The notes below the pieces were generated by a model. The model did not search any database. It was not told the origin of the DNA and was given only the letters and a program-made list of their open reading frames with translations. Position numbers and translations under genes: made by a program. This document shows, piece after piece, positions 1 through 9,298 of a stretch of 64,000 nucleotides of DNA; positions within the stretch are counted from its first letter, which is position 1, and every line of letters begins with the position of its first letter. Source of the stretch: Aeromicrobium fastidiosum (GTDB lineage Bacteria; Actinomycetota; Actinomycetes; Propionibacteriales; Nocardioidaceae); NCBI RefSeq assembly GCF_017876595.1, contig NZ_JAGIOG010000001.1:3596001-3660000 (forward strand). Direction: 5' to 3'.

Positions 1-2156
1 ACGGGGTCGTGGACGAACATGACGTCGGCGTCGGAGCCGTAGCCTGCCTCACCGCCGCCGAGCCTGCCCATCAGGATGATCGACAGCCGGGTCGGCAGCT
101 CGCCGCGCTCGGCCTCGACCGCCGCGGTCGAGGCCTTCAGCGCCCCGGCCAGCGTCGCAGTCGAGATGTCGGTGAGGGCCTCGCCGACCTCGGTGATGTC
201 GAGCCGTCCCAGCACGTCGGCGATGCCGACACGCGACAGCTCGCGACGGCGGACCCGGCGCACGGCGCGGATCGCGTCGGCGGGGTCGGAGTGGCGGTCG
301 GCCGCCAGGTTGATCTCGGTGCGGAGCCGCTCGCGCTCGAGCGGACGCAGCTCGGCGTCGTCGCCGAGCAGCGCCACGGAGTCGGGTGCGCGCAGGATCA
401 GGTCGGTCACGTAGCGGCTCGACGACAGCACGTGGGCGAGCTGCTCGGCCCCGGCTCCCTCGTCGCGCAGCTTGCGGAGGTACCAGTGCGTCTCGCCGAG
501 CCCCTCGGAGATCTTGCGGAACGCCAGCAGTCCGGCGTCGGGGTCGGGCGATCCCGCGAACCACGCCAGCATCGCCGGCAGGAGCGACTTCTGGATCGAC
601 GCGCGCCGCGACAGCCCCGACGTCAGGGCCTGGATGTGGGTCAGTGCCCCCTTGGGATCGCTGAAGCCGAGGGCCGTGAGTCGCTGCTCCGCTGCGAGCG
701 GGGTGAGCCGCAGACCGTCGGTCGGCAACGACGCCACGGCCTCGAGCAGCGGCTGGTAGAACAGCTTCTCGTGCAGCCGACGGACGATGCGCCGGTGCGC
801 CTGCCACTCCTTGACCAGGCTGTCGGCCGGGTTGGTGCGAAATCCCATGCTGCGACCGATGCGCCGCAGGTCCTCCATGTCGTCGGGGACGATGTGGCTG
901 CGACGGAGCCGGTAGAGCTGGATGCGGTGCTCGAGGGTGCGGAGGAACTCGTAGGCCTCCTCCATCGCGGCACCGTCGCGGCGTCCGACGTAGCCACCGT
1001 CGATCAGGGCCTGCAACGCCGTCAGCGTCGTCGGACTGCGCAGGGTCTCGTCGGCGCGGCCGTGCACGAGCTGCAGCAGCTGCACCGCGAACTCGACGTC
1101 GCGCAGGCCGCCGGCCCCCAGCTTGAGCTGGCGCTCGCGGTGGGCTGCTGGGATGTGCTCGATGACCCGCTTGCGCATCGCCCGCACGTCGCCGACGAAG
1201 TTGTCGCGGGTGCTGGCGAACCAGATCATCGGCGACAGCGCGTCGAGGTAGGCCTGGCCCAGGGCCTCGTCACCCGCGGCGAAGCGCGCCTTCAGCAGAG
1301 CCTGGAACTCCCAGGTGCTGGCCCACTTCTCGTAGTACGCGACGTGGCTGCCGAGCGACCGCACCAGCGGGCCGTTCTTGCCCTCGGGACGCAGGTCGGC
1401 GTCGACCTCCCAGATCGTGCCCTCCCCCGTGTGCTCGCGGCACAGCTTCATGACACCGGACGCGAGCCGGGTCGCGGCCGTCGCCGCCGCGTGGTCGTCG
1501 GCACCCTCGACGGGCTCGAAGACGAAGATGACGTCGACGTCGCTGAGGTAGTTGAGCTCGTGGCCGCCGGTCTTGCCCATCGCCATGATCGTCAGACGGC
1601 ACAGATCAGCCGACGGCTCGTCGGCCCGGGCGATCGCCAGCGCAGCGCCCAGCGTCGCGACGGCCAGGTCGGACAGCTCGGCCGACGACTGCTCGAACGT
1701 CGTCAGCGCGGTCAGGTCGCGGGCCGCGATGTGCAGCAGCTTGCGGTAGTAGGCGATCCGCAGCTCGTCGGCGGTCGTCGCCTCCTCCATCTGCCGGCGG
1801 CGCTGCTCGAGCGTGATCGGCACCGGGGAGAGCTCACCGGTCGCGAGATCGACGACGTGCTCGGGGTGACGGACCAGGAAGTCGCCGAGGGCCTCGCTGG
1901 TGCCGAGCACGACGAGCAGCCGCTGACGCAGCTCGGCGTCAGCGGCCAGCGTCGCCAACAGCTCGGAGGGGCCCAGTCGTTCGGCGATGCCGACCAGCGA
2001 CGACAGGGCCGTGTCGGGGCTGGCGACCGCCGCGATCTGGTCGACCAGCTCGCCCGGCACCTCGCCGAGCGACGTGAGCAGGTTCAGCGCTCCGTCGCCG
2101 TCCCGGAAGCCCTTGCGGGCGAGTGCGACAGCGAGTTCACGTGCATCGGTGGCCAC
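1..2156 (-). CDS. glnE: Glutamine synthetase adenylyltransferase/deadenylase (partial, C-terminus off window)
   Basis: Bifunctional enzyme that adds AMP to, or removes it from, glutamine synthetase I according to nitrogen status. 718 codons are present; the family is about 1,000 residues, so roughly the last quarter lies beyond the left edge. The N-terminal nucleotidyltransferase signature GGHELNYLSDVDVIFVF is encoded near 1520-1568, and the second one, LGGGEAGYGSDADVMFV, is cut near the window edge. The GTG start at 2156 is chosen because TAACCT lies exactly six bases upstream, the leaderless-promoter spacing seen at many genes here. It lies 39 bp downstream of glnA2 on the same strand, as in Mycobacterium tuberculosis. 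Confidence 0.95.
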   Translation of the reverse strand, partial: MATDARELAVALARKGFRDGDGALNLLTSLGEVPGELVDQIAAVASPDTALSSLVGIAERLGPSELLATLAADAELRQRLLVVLGTSEALGDFLVRHPEHVVDLATGELSPVPITLEQRRRQMEEATTADELRIAYYRKLLHIAARDLTALTTFEQSSAELSDLAVATLGAALAIARADEPSADLCRLTIMAMGKTGGHELNYLSDVDVIFVFEPVEGADDHAAATAATRLASGVMKLCREHTGEGTIWEVDADLRPEGKNGPLVRSLGSHVAYYEKWASTWEFQALLKARFAAGDEALGQAYLDALSPMIWFASTRDNFVGDVRAMRKRVIEHIPAAHRERQLKLGAGGLRDVEFAVQLLQLVHGRADETLRSPTTLTALQALIDGGYVGRRDGAAMEEAYEFLRTLEHRIQLYRLRRSHIVPDDMEDLRRIGRSMGFRTNPADSLVKEWQAHRRIVRRLHEKLFYQPLLEAVASLPTDGLRLTPLAAEQRLTALGFSDPKGALTHIQALTSGLSRRASIQKSLLPAMLAWFAGSPDPDAGLLAFRKISEGLGETHWYLRKLRDEGAGAEQLAHVLSSSRYVTDLILRAPDSVALLGDDAELRPLERERLRTEINLAADRHSDPADAIRAVRRVRRRELSRVGIADVLGRLDITEVGEALTDISTATLAGALKASTAAVEAERGELPTRLSIILMGRLGGGEAGYGSDADVMFVHDP

Positions 2157-2195
2157 CGGGTCAGGTTACCGTCCGGCGATCCAGCATCGACCGGC

Positions 2196-3533
2196 TCACA
2201 CCATCGGCATGAGGCGGTCGATCTCGAACTGCGTGACCTGCGACCGGTAGTCCTGCCACTCGGCGCGCTTGTTGCGCAGGAAGAAGTCGAAGACGTGCTC
2301 GCCGAGGGTCTCGGCGACCAGCTCACTGGCCTCCATCGTCCGGATCGCCTCGTCGAGGTTGCGCGGCAGCGGCGCGATGCCCATGGCCTTGCGCTCGTTC
2401 TCGGTGAGCGACCAGACGTCGTCCTCGGCCTCGGGCGGCAGCTCGTAGTTCTCCTCGATGCCCTTGAGCCCTGCGGCCAGCACCAGCGCGAACGCGAGGT
2501 AGGGGTTGCAGGCCGCGTCGATCGCGCGGTTCTCGACGCGCGCCGAGTTGCCCTTGTGCGGCTTGTACATCGGCACGCGGATCAACGCGGAACGGTTGTT
2601 GTGGCCCCAGCACACGTAGTTGGGGGCCTCGCCGCCGCCGGCCAGCCGCTTGTAGGAGTTGACCCACTGGTTGGTGACCGCGGTGATCTCGGGCGTGTGG
2701 TGCAGGACGCCGGCGATGAACGCGCGACCCGTCTTCGACAGCTGGTACTCGGCACCCGCCTCGTAGAACGCGTTCTCGTCGCCCTCGAACAGCGAGACGT
2801 GCGTGTGCATGCCCGATCCGGGGTGCTCGGTGAACGGCTTGGGCATGAACGAGGCCCACTTGCCCTGGCTCAGGGCGACCTCGCGCACGACGGTGCGGAA
2901 CGTCATGATGTTGTCGGCGGTCGACAGGGCGTCGGCATAGCGCAGGTCGATCTCCTGCTGGCCCGGGCCGCCCTCGTGGTGGCTGAACTCGACCGAGATG
3001 CCCATGTTCTCGAGCATCGTGATGACCTCGCGGCGGAAGTCCTGGCCGCCGCCCTGGGCCGTGTGGTCGAAGTAGCCGCTGTCGTCGACGGGCACGGGAC
3101 GATCGCCCTTGTCGGGCTTGCCCTTGAACAGGAAGAACTCGATCTCGGGGTGCGTGTAGAACGTGAACCCGGCCTCGGCGGCCTTCTGCAGCGCCCGCTT
3201 GAGGACGTGGCGCGGATCGGCGTACGACGGGGTGCCGTCGGGCAGCAGGATGTCGCAGAACATGCGCGCCGTCGCAGGGGTCTCGCCACGCCACGGGAGG
3301 ATCTGGAACGTCGAGGGATCAGGCATCGCCAGCATGTCGGCCTCGTGCACACGCGCGAAGCCCTCGATCGCCGAGCCGTCGAATCCGATGCCCTCGGCGA
3401 AGGCACCCTCCAGCTCGGCCGGCGCGATGGCCACGGACTTCAGCGATCCGAGCACGTCGGTGAACCACAGACGCACGAATCGGACGTCGCGCTCCTCGAG
3501 CGCGCGCAGCACGAAGTCTTCCTGTTTTCCCAT
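2196..3533 (-). CDS. glnA2: Glutamine synthetase, GlnA2 type
   Basis: Ligates ammonia to glutamate using ATP in the cytoplasm. 445 residues, the usual length of GlnA2 proteins (full-size GSI is about 470). Visible family motifs include the N-terminal beta-grasp segment, DGSAIEGFARVHEADM, the active-site stretch around NYVCWGHNNRSALIR and the C-terminal NKRAEWQDYRSQVT. The adenylylation loop of classical GSI (NLYDLPPEE) is replaced by ENYELPPEAEDD, so a tyrosine is near the expected place, but adenylylation cannot be inferred. The ATG start at 3533 has no strong ribosome binding site. It is divergent from nadE (77-bp gap) and followed by glnE, which suggests co-transcription with its regulator. 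Confidence 0.95.
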   Translation of the reverse strand: MGKQEDFVLRALEERDVRFVRLWFTDVLGSLKSVAIAPAELEGAFAEGIGFDGSAIEGFARVHEADMLAMPDPSTFQILPWRGETPATARMFCDILLPDGTPSYADPRHVLKRALQKAAEAGFTFYTHPEIEFFLFKGKPDKGDRPVPVDDSGYFDHTAQGGGQDFRREVITMLENMGISVEFSHHEGGPGQQEIDLRYADALSTADNIMTFRTVVREVALSQGKWASFMPKPFTEHPGSGMHTHVSLFEGDENAFYEAGAEYQLSKTGRAFIAGVLHHTPEITAVTNQWVNSYKRLAGGGEAPNYVCWGHNNRSALIRVPMYKPHKGNSARVENRAIDAACNPYLAFALVLAAGLKGIEENYELPPEAEDDVWSLTENERKAMGIAPLPRNLDEAIRTMEASELVAETLGEHVFDFFLRNKRAEWQDYRSQVTQFEIDRLMPMV

Positions 3534-3610
3534 GGCGCAAGTCTCGCACGCATCGTGTTACGGGAGTGTTTCCGCGGTGGGGCCGAATCGGCGGCCGCTA
3601 GGGTCGTGAC

Positions 3611-5362
3611 ATGCCTCAGCTACGCCTCGCCCTGGCCCAGGTCAACGCCACCGTCGGCGATCTCGCCGGCAACGCCGACCTCGTCGTCGAGCACTGCCGG
3701 CAGGCAGCCTCGCAGGACGTCCACCTCGTCGTGTTCCCCGAGATGATGCTGACCGGCTACCCCATCGAGGACCTCGCGATGCGGGCGTCGCTCATCAAGG
3801 CCTCGCAGGAGGCGATCGAGACGCTCGCGAGCCGGCTGCAGGCCGAGGGATACGGCGACGTGGTCGCGGTCGTCGGCTACCTCGACCAGGCCGAGGGACT
3901 GCCCGAGGGCCTCGGCATCCCCAAGAACGCACCGACCAACTGCGTCGCCGTCATCCACGGCGGACGGGTCGTGGCCCGCCAGGCCAAGCACCACCTCTGG
4001 AACTACGGTGTCGGCGACGAGATCCGCAACTTCGTGCCCGGCCACACGATCAACATCGTCCAGATCGGCGGCATCGACGTCGCTCTGGCGATCTGCGAGG
4101 ACCTGTGGCGCGACGGGCCGTCGGCGGCGGCCAAGGCGGCCGAAGCGGCTCTGCTCGTCGTCCCCAACGGTTCCCCCTACGAGGCCGACAAGGACGACGT
4201 CCGGCTCGAGCTGTGCTCACGTCGTGCTGCCGAGGGCGACTGCGTGCTGGCCTACGTCAACCTGGTCGGCGGACAGGACGAGCTGGTCTTCGACGGCGAC
4301 TCGATCGTGGTCGACGCGGCCGGCACGGTGCTCGGGCGGTCGGGTCAGTTCGATCCCGAGCTGCTGGTCGTCGACCTCGACCTGCCGGCCGCGACGCCGT
4401 CGATGCCGGGAGCCGACGAGACGTTCGGCGGGCTGACGATCAAGCGCACCATCATCACGTCCGAGCCGTTCGCCGCCTACGATCCGCTGCCGACCGTGCA
4501 GAAGGAGCGACTGCCGCGTCATCAGGAGATCTGGACCGCGCTCGTGACGGGCCTGCGCGACTACGTGCAGAAGAACGGGTTCTCGTCGGTGCTGTTCGGC
4601 ATGTCCGGCGGCATCGACTCGACCCTCGTCGCCGCGCTCGCGGTCGACGCCCTCGGCCCCGACAAGGTGTTCGGCGTCTCCAACCCCAGCGCCTGGTCGA
4701 CGGGGCACTCGACGTCCGACGCCGCCGAGCAGGCGCGCCGCACGGGGCTGTCGCTGCAGACCGTGCCGATCGCGCCGATCTTCGACCAGTACCAGGAGGC
4801 CCTGCACCTCGACGGCCTCGCCGAGGAGAACCTGCAGGCCCGCATCCGCGCCGTCATCTGGATGGGACTGTCCAACCAGCACGGGCACCTCGTGCTGGCA
4901 TGCGGCAACAAGTCCGAGCTCGCCACGGGCTACTCGACGATCTACGGCGACGCGGTCGGCGGCTACGCGCCCATCAAGGACGTCCCCAAGACACTGGTGT
5001 GGGAGCTCGCGACGTGGCGCAACGCGTATGCCGCCGAGCGGGGCGAGACTCCCCCGATCCCCGAGAACACGATCAGCAAGCCGCCGTCGGCCGAGCTGCG
5101 TCCCGGCCAGCTCGACTCCGACTCGCTGCCCCCGTATCCCCTGCTCGACGCGGTGCTCGACGCGTACGTCGAGCGCGACCTCGGATCGGCCGACGTCATC
5201 GCCGAGGGCTTCGACCCCGCGCTCGTCGAGCGGGTCATCGGTCTGGTCGACCGCGCCGAGTACAAGCGCCGGCAGTACCCGCCGGGGCCCAAGGTCTCGC
5301 GCCGCAACTTCGGCCGCGACCGTCGCGTGCCGATCACCCACCGCTGGCGCGAGAAGCTCTAG
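3611..5362 (+). CDS. nadE: Glutamine-dependent NAD+ synthetase
   Basis: Last step of NAD synthesis: amidates deamido-NAD using ammonia released from glutamine. 583 residues in two domains. An N-terminal nitrilase-type glutaminase has the triad Glu44 (FPEMMLTGY), Lys126 (AKHHLWNYGV) and Cys162 (AICEDLW). A C-terminal synthetase has the ATP loop SGGIDS near residue 332. This is the shorter form; the mycobacterial enzyme is about 680 residues. The ATG start is preceded by TAGGGT with a six-base spacer, a leaderless promoter. Its stop codon overlaps the stop of the convergent regulator gene by four bases. Confidence 0.96.
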   Translation: MPQLRLALAQVNATVGDLAGNADLVVEHCRQAASQDVHLVVFPEMMLTGYPIEDLAMRASLIKASQEAIETLASRLQAEGYGDVVAVVGYLDQAEGLPEGLGIPKNAPTNCVAVIHGGRVVARQAKHHLWNYGVGDEIRNFVPGHTINIVQIGGIDVALAICEDLWRDGPSAAAKAAEAALLVVPNGSPYEADKDDVRLELCSRRAAEGDCVLAYVNLVGGQDELVFDGDSIVVDAAGTVLGRSGQFDPELLVVDLDLPAATPSMPGADETFGGLTIKRTIITSEPFAAYDPLPTVQKERLPRHQEIWTALVTGLRDYVQKNGFSSVLFGMSGGIDSTLVAALAVDALGPDKVFGVSNPSAWSTGHSTSDAAEQARRTGLSLQTVPIAPIFDQYQEALHLDGLAEENLQARIRAVIWMGLSNQHGHLVLACGNKSELATGYSTIYGDAVGGYAPIKDVPKTLVWELATWRNAYAAERGETPPIPENTISKPPSAELRPGQLDSDSLPPYPLLDAVLDAYVERDLGSADVIAEGFDPALVERVIGLVDRAEYKRRQYPPGPKVSRRNFGRDRRVPITHRWREKL

Positions 5363-5931
5363 CGCGCTCGGTGGGTCCGCTCGCCCTCCGGGTCGAGCAT
5401 CATGATGACCTCGGCCGGACCGCCCTCGGCACCGAAGGAGTGCGGCACCATCGTCGAGAACTCGGCCGCCTGACCCGCCTCGATGCGGATCGTCCGGTCG
5501 CCCAGCACGAGCAGCAGGGTACCCGACAGCACGGTGAGCCAATCGCGTCCCGGGTGAACCGGCAGGTCGCCGTCCTCGGCACGCGCCGGCGGCTGGGTGA
5601 GCCGCATCCGCAGCACCTTCACGCCGTGCGGTCCCTGGTCGCGGGTCAACGACCACACCGTCCGGCCCCGGGACTCGTCGCGGACGGGTCTGATCACGAC
5701 GTCCTCGTCGTCCTCGGGCTCCACGAGCTGGTCGATCGACGTGCCGAGCTCTCGCGCCAGCACCATCAGCTGGTCGAGCCCGATGCGACGGTGCCCCGTC
5801 TCCATCCGGCTCAGCGTCGATGCGCTGAAGAAGCACCGATCCGCCAGATCGTCGAGCGACCAGCCGCGGGCGACGCGGAGGGCGCGGATGCGCTGCCGCA
5901 CGAGGGTCTCGATCTCACTTGTTTGCGTCAT
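5359..5931 (-). CDS. XRE-family regulator with C-terminal cupin
   Basis: Transcription factor of 190 residues: an N-terminal helix-turn-helix (about residues 10-65, with SLDDLADRCFFSASTLSRME) followed by a cupin fold (about 110-180), an architecture often used to sense a small molecule. The ATG at 5931 is preferred over the upstream TTG at 5937 because TAGAAT lies seven bases before it, consistent with a leaderless transcript. A TTGCGT-N3-ACGCAA dyad covers the start, suggesting autoregulation. It is divergent from the methyltransferase gene, which may be its target (inference). Ligand unknown. Confidence 0.88.
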   Translation of the reverse strand: MTQTSEIETLVRQRIRALRVARGWSLDDLADRCFFSASTLSRMETGHRRIGLDQLMVLARELGTSIDQLVEPEDDEDVVIRPVRDESRGRTVWSLTRDQGPHGVKVLRMRLTQPPARAEDGDLPVHPGRDWLTVLSGTLLLVLGDRTIRIEAGQAAEFSTMVPHSFGAEGGPAEVIMMLDPEGERTHRAR

Positions 5932-5937
5932 ACGCAA
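5923..5937. promoter_or_regulatory. Candidate operator, TTGCGT-CAT-ACGCAA
   Basis: Perfect 6-bp inverted repeat with a 3-bp centre that is the start codon of the XRE/cupin regulator. It lies at the predicted transcription start, between the regulator's -10 (TAGAAT on the minus strand, 5939-5944) and its coding region, in the shared gap with the divergent methyltransferase. The position fits an autorepressor site; binding is inference. Confidence 0.5.
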
Positions 5938-5978
5938 GATTCTATGCTTCTAGCGCATCCTCTGCCTAGGCTGACTCC

Positions 5979-6812
5979 ATGCCCCACGACCACGCGCACC
6001 ACACCCAGCCCACCTACCTCGCCGAGATGCTCGACCTCGACGCCGAGATCTTCGCCGCAGCCCTGCAGGGTGTCTACGCCGATATCGAAGGCCTCGCCGA
6101 CGGGCCCGTCAGGTCGATAGCCGACCTCGGTGCCGGCACGGGAACCGGGACCTTCGGACTGCTCGGCCACTTCGGGGACGCCCACGCCGTCGCGGTCGAC
6201 GCCTCCGACGAGATGTTGGCTCACCTGCGACGACGAGCGGAGCAGATGGGGCTGTCAGGACGCGTCACGACCCTCTCGGCCGACCTCGACGCGTCCGTCC
6301 CCGATGTCGACGCCGTCGACCTGGCCTGGGCATCGGCGTCGTTGCACCACCTCGCCGACCCCGATCGCACCTTGGCCGCCCTCGTGCCGACCATCCGCCC
6401 CGGGGGGCTGCTGACCGTCATGGAGCTCGACGGCTTCCCGCGGTTCGTGCCCGACGGGACGCCCGGCGGAGCGGCCGAAGCTCGCGCCCATCAGCTGCTG
6501 GCCGCCGACCGCGCCCACGACATGCCCGCGATGGGCAGCGACTGGGGTGCCCGGCTGACGACAGCGGGCCTGATCGTCGAGCAGCACCGAGCCGTCACGG
6601 TCGACCTCACCTCCCCCGTCCCGGAGGCCGCACGGCGTCTCGCCGTCCTGGGCCTCGCCCGCATCCGAGGAGCCGTCGTGGATCGTCTCGCGGCCGGCGA
6701 GCTGCGGGCCTACGACGCCCTGCTCGACGGCGGAGCCGACGACGTCCGTCATCGGCCCGATCTCCGGGTCAGCGCCGAGCGCCAGCTCTGGATCGCCCGG
6801 CGTCCCGCCTGA
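5979..6812 (+). CDS. Class I SAM-dependent methyltransferase
   Basis: 277 residues with a Rossmann methyltransferase core: motif I IADLGAGTGTGTFGL near residues 47-61, the acidic ribose-binding segment AVAVDASDEML, and a motif IV-like segment VDLAWASASLHHL. The substrate cannot be told from sequence. The N-terminus is His-rich (MPHDHAHHTQ). The ATG follows TAGGCT by exactly six bases, so it is probably leaderless. It is divergent from an XRE/cupin regulator that may control it. The gene ends about 115 bp before panB. Confidence 0.85.
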   Translation: MPHDHAHHTQPTYLAEMLDLDAEIFAAALQGVYADIEGLADGPVRSIADLGAGTGTGTFGLLGHFGDAHAVAVDASDEMLAHLRRRAEQMGLSGRVTTLSADLDASVPDVDAVDLAWASASLHHLADPDRTLAALVPTIRPGGLLTVMELDGFPRFVPDGTPGGAAEARAHQLLAADRAHDMPAMGSDWGARLTTAGLIVEQHRAVTVDLTSPVPEAARRLAVLGLARIRGAVVDRLAAGELRAYDALLDGGADDVRHRPDLRVSAERQLWIARRPA

Positions 6813-6826
6813 AGGCGAGCGCCGCC

Positions 6827-6840
6827 GTGAAGTGCTTCAC
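6827..6840. promoter_or_regulatory. Palindrome GTGAAG-TG-CTTCAC upstream of panB
   Basis: Perfect 6-bp arms with a 2-bp centre in the gap between the methyltransferase and panB, about 90 bp before the panB start. It could be an operator; no regulator is identified. Confidence 0.3.
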
Positions 6841-6926
6841 ACTCGGTGGCCTGCGCGCCGTGATGTGCCACGCTGGAGGCATCCATGGACCCGCACCCGG
6901 GCTGTGAGACGAACAGGAGAACCACC

Positions 6927-7793
6927 ATGGCTGACGCCACCCCCGAAGAGACCGCGCCCTACGGCGGCGGACCCGCCGCTGCCGCGACACCACGCAAGCG
7001 CATCCGCACCCACACGCTGCAGCAGATGAAGGACCGCAGCGAGAAGTGGACGATGCTCACGGCGTACGAGCAGTTCACCGCCGGCATCTTCGACGAGGCC
7101 GGGGTCGAGGTGCTGCTGGTCGGCGACTCGGCGTCCAACAACGTGTTCGGCAACGAGACGTCGCTGCCCGTCACGGTCGACGAGCTCATCCCGCTCGTGC
7201 GCGCCGTGTCGCGATCGGCGAAGCACGCACTCGTGCTGGCCGACCTGCCGTTCGGGTCGTACCAGGGCTCCCCCGAGCAGGCGTTCCACACCGCCGTCCG
7301 GTTCATGAAGGAGGCCGGAGCCCACGCGGTCAAGCTCGAGGGCGGCATCGCGATGGCCCCGCAGGTCAAGCTGCTGACCGACGCCGGCATCCCCGTGTGC
7401 GCGCACATCGGCTTCACGCCGCAGGCCGAGCACAACCTCGGCGGCTACCGCGTGCAGGGACGCGGGGACGGCGCCGCCCGGCTGATCGAGGAGGCTCAGG
7501 CGCTCGAGGCCGCGGGAGCGTTCGCGATCGTCATGGAGATGGTGCCAGCGCCGGCCGCGAAGGCCGTCACCGAGGCGCTGCGCATCCCGACCGTCGGCAT
7601 CGGCGCGGGCGTCGACTGCGACGCCCAGGTGCTGGTGTGGACCGACATGCTCGGCATCAACACCGGCCGCGTGCCGCGGTTCGTCAAGAAGTACGCCGAC
7701 CTGCACTCCGTCATGCTCGGCGCCGCCCAGGAGTACGTGTCGGACGTCAAGGGTGGCGCGTTCCCGGCGGCGGAGCACTCGTTCGAGAGCTGA
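6927..7793 (+). CDS. panB: 3-methyl-2-oxobutanoate hydroxymethyltransferase
   Basis: First committed step of pantothenate synthesis: transfers a hydroxymethyl group from methylene-tetrahydrofolate to alpha-ketoisovalerate. 288 residues from the ATG at 6927, chosen because AGGAG lies ten bases upstream; an in-frame upstream ATG at 6885 lacks a site. Family motifs are clear: [31 protein letters not shown] with the metal-binding Asp, LEGG and [10 protein letters not shown]-like [10 protein letters not shown]. The N-terminal ~25 residues are a low-complexity Ala/Pro/Gly extension. Convergent with a small membrane protein gene; a long hairpin fills the gap. Confidence 0.96.
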   Translation: MADATPEETAPYGGGPAAAATPRKRIRTHTLQQMKDRSEKWTMLTAYEQFTAGIFDEAGVEVLLVGDSASNNVFGNETSLPVTVDELIPLVRAVSRSAKHALVLADLPFGSYQGSPEQAFHTAVRFMKEAGAHAVKLEGGIAMAPQVKLLTDAGIPVCAHIGFTPQAEHNLGGYRVQGRGDGAARLIEEAQALEAAGAFAIVMEMVPAPAAKAVTEALRIPTVGIGAGVDCDAQVLVWTDMLGINTGRVPRFVKKYADLHSVMLGAAQEYVSDVKGGAFPAAEHSFES

Positions 7794-7813
7794 GCCCCTC
7801 CGCGTCCCGTCCG

Positions 7814-7876
7814 CGCGATGTGTGACGGGTTGCACCGGTCTGGAGACAGCATCGGTGCAAGCCGTCACACATCGCG
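7814..7876. terminator. Long hairpin between convergent genes
   Basis: Arms 7814-7837 and 7853-7876 (24 nt each, one mismatch) around a 15-nt loop. It lies between the panB stop and the convergent small membrane gene, so it can act as a bidirectional terminator, though there is no T tract. A second long hairpin at 13395-13446 shares the GCACCG/CGGTGC portion. Confidence 0.55.
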
Positions 7877-7879
7877 GGG

Positions 7880-8188
7880 TCAGGCGCTCCAGCCGCCGAG
7901 GCCGACGCCGAGGGCCGTGACGATCGCCAGGGCGGGCAGCCCGGCCAGCGGCACGAACGTCGACGCCGCCGGACGGCTGCGCGCCCACCGCGTCGTCCAG
8001 ACGGCGACCGGCACCAGCACGAGCACGTGGAGGACGACGCCCCACCACGGCGCGTAGACCATCGTCGAGAAGGCCAGCCACAGCAGCACCAAGAGGCCGA
8101 CGACGCCGATCCACGGGCCTGATCGCTCGAGCTGGAGGCCGCCCCTGCGGCTCCTGCGACGGCGTCGGGCCCGGAGCGTCCCGCTCAC
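7880..8188 (-). CDS. Small multi-pass membrane protein
   Basis: 102 residues. An Arg-rich N-terminus (residues 5-16) is followed by hydrophobic segments at about 28-45, 48-64 and 80-98, so two or three membrane helices with the basic end probably cytoplasmic. The GTG start at 8188 overlaps the stop of the preceding small gene by four bases (GTGA), which indicates translational coupling. No recognised family. Confidence 0.7.
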   Translation of the reverse strand: MSGTLRARRRRRSRRGGLQLERSGPWIGVVGLLVLLWLAFSTMVYAPWWGVVLHVLVLVPVAVWTTRWARSRPAASTFVPLAGLPALAIVTALGVGLGGWSA

Positions 8189-8379
8189 GCGTCCTTCGGG
8201 GGCTCGTCGTTCCAGTCGGGATCGTTGTCCCACGACTTGGTGCGCTCGGCGGCGATCTCCAGCGCGTGGGCGGCCTCCTCGGCGGTGTCGTAGGGGCCCA
8301 GACGATCGGCGGCGCGACAGCCCTCTTCGCCCTCGACGGTCTTGTGCTTCGTGCAGTAGTAGAACTTGCCTTCGCTCAT
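8185..8379 (-). CDS. Small conserved actinobacterial protein next to map
   Basis: 64 residues from the ATG at 8379 (a second in-frame ATG at 8388 is possible). Sequence FYYCTKHKTVEGEEGC then AADRLGPYDTAEEAAHALE, with two cysteines and an acidic tail (DNDPDWNDEPP). Proteins of this type sit beside methionine aminopeptidase genes in Actinobacteria and resemble SPOR-like folds; function unknown. Divergent from map (52-bp gap), coupled to the downstream membrane protein gene. Confidence 0.75.
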   Translation of the reverse strand: MSEGKFYYCTKHKTVEGEEGCRAADRLGPYDTAEEAAHALEIAAERTKSWDNDPDWNDEPPKDA

Positions 8380-8431
8380 GCCGTCCATCCTGCACCAGGA
8401 TGGTCTGGGTCGCTGCCACTAAACTCGCCCG

Positions 8432-9283
8432 GTGACCCTCCTGACCGCCGGCCGGGTATCCCCCGAACGCGCCGTGCCCTCCTCGATCGACCGCCCCGAG
8501 TACGTCGGGCAGGTCGCGCCGCTGCCCTATCGAGGGCCGTCGGTCCGCTCCCCTGAGATCATCGCCGCGATGCGCGTCGCGGGTCGCATCGCCGCCCAGG
8601 CGCTCGACGCCGTCGAGGCCGCGATCGCACCCGGTGTCACGACCGACGAGCTCGACCGCGTCGGCCATGAGTTCCTGCTCGACCACGGCGCGTACCCGTC
8701 GACGCTGGGCTACCGCGGCTACCCCAAGTCCCTGTGCAGCAGCGTCAACGAGGTCATCTGTCACGGCATCCCCGACGACCGTCCGCTCGAGGACGGCGAC
8801 ATCGTCAACATCGACATCACGGCCTACATCGACGACGTGCACGGCGACACCAACAAGACCTATCTCGTCGGCGACGTCGACCAGGAGTCGCGACTGCTGG
8901 TCGAGCGCACGCACGAGGCGACGATGCGGGCCATCCGGGCGGTCAAGCCGGGCCGCGAGATCAACGTCATCGGGCGCGTCATCGAGACCTACGCCAAGCG
9001 CTTCGGCTACGGCGTCGTGCGTGACTTCACGGGCCATGGCGTCGGACCGGCGTTCCACGACGGGCTCGTCATCCCGCACTACGACGACCCGTCGTACGAC
9101 ACGGTCATCCAGCCGGGGATGACGTTCACGATCGAGCCGATGCTGACGCTCGGCGGCATCGACTACGACCTCTGGGACGACGGCTGGACCGCCACGACCC
9201 GTGACGGGTCGCGGACGGCCCAGTTCGAGCACACCCTGCTCGTCACCGGCGAGGGCGCGGAGATCCTGACCCTCGCCGGTTGA
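8432..9283 (+). CDS. map: Type I methionine aminopeptidase
   Basis: Removes the initiator methionine from nascent proteins. 283 residues with a 40-residue N-terminal extension containing a proline-rich linker, as in mycobacterial MapB. The metal ligands are visible: Asp in NIDITAY, Asp in HGDTNKT, His in FTGHGVG, Glu in FTIEPM and Glu in AQFEHT. The GTG start follows TAAACT by six bases, so it is probably leaderless. Convergent with an aldo/keto reductase gene 15 bp away. Confidence 0.96.
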   Translation: MTLLTAGRVSPERAVPSSIDRPEYVGQVAPLPYRGPSVRSPEIIAAMRVAGRIAAQALDAVEAAIAPGVTTDELDRVGHEFLLDHGAYPSTLGYRGYPKSLCSSVNEVICHGIPDDRPLEDGDIVNIDITAYIDDVHGDTNKTYLVGDVDQESRLLVERTHEATMRAIRAVKPGREINVIGRVIETYAKRFGYGVVRDFTGHGVGPAFHDGLVIPHYDDPSYDTVIQPGMTFTIEPMLTLGGIDYDLWDDGWTATTRDGSRTAQFEHTLLVTGEGAEILTLAG

Positions 9284-9298
9284 CGCTCACCGGCTGGA

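Noticed and set aside
9-3746. 1,245-residue plus-strand open frame
   Set aside because: Antisense to glnE and glnA2; low-complexity Arg/Gly/Leu-rich shadow caused by high GC third positions, with no family similarity.
4105-6120. 671-residue frame overlapping nadE and the XRE gene
   Set aside because: Out-of-frame shadow of nadE; Arg/Ala-rich composition typical of shadows.
6813-6926. Riboswitch before panB
   Set aside because: The leader is short and shows only a small palindrome; no known riboswitch core was recognised.
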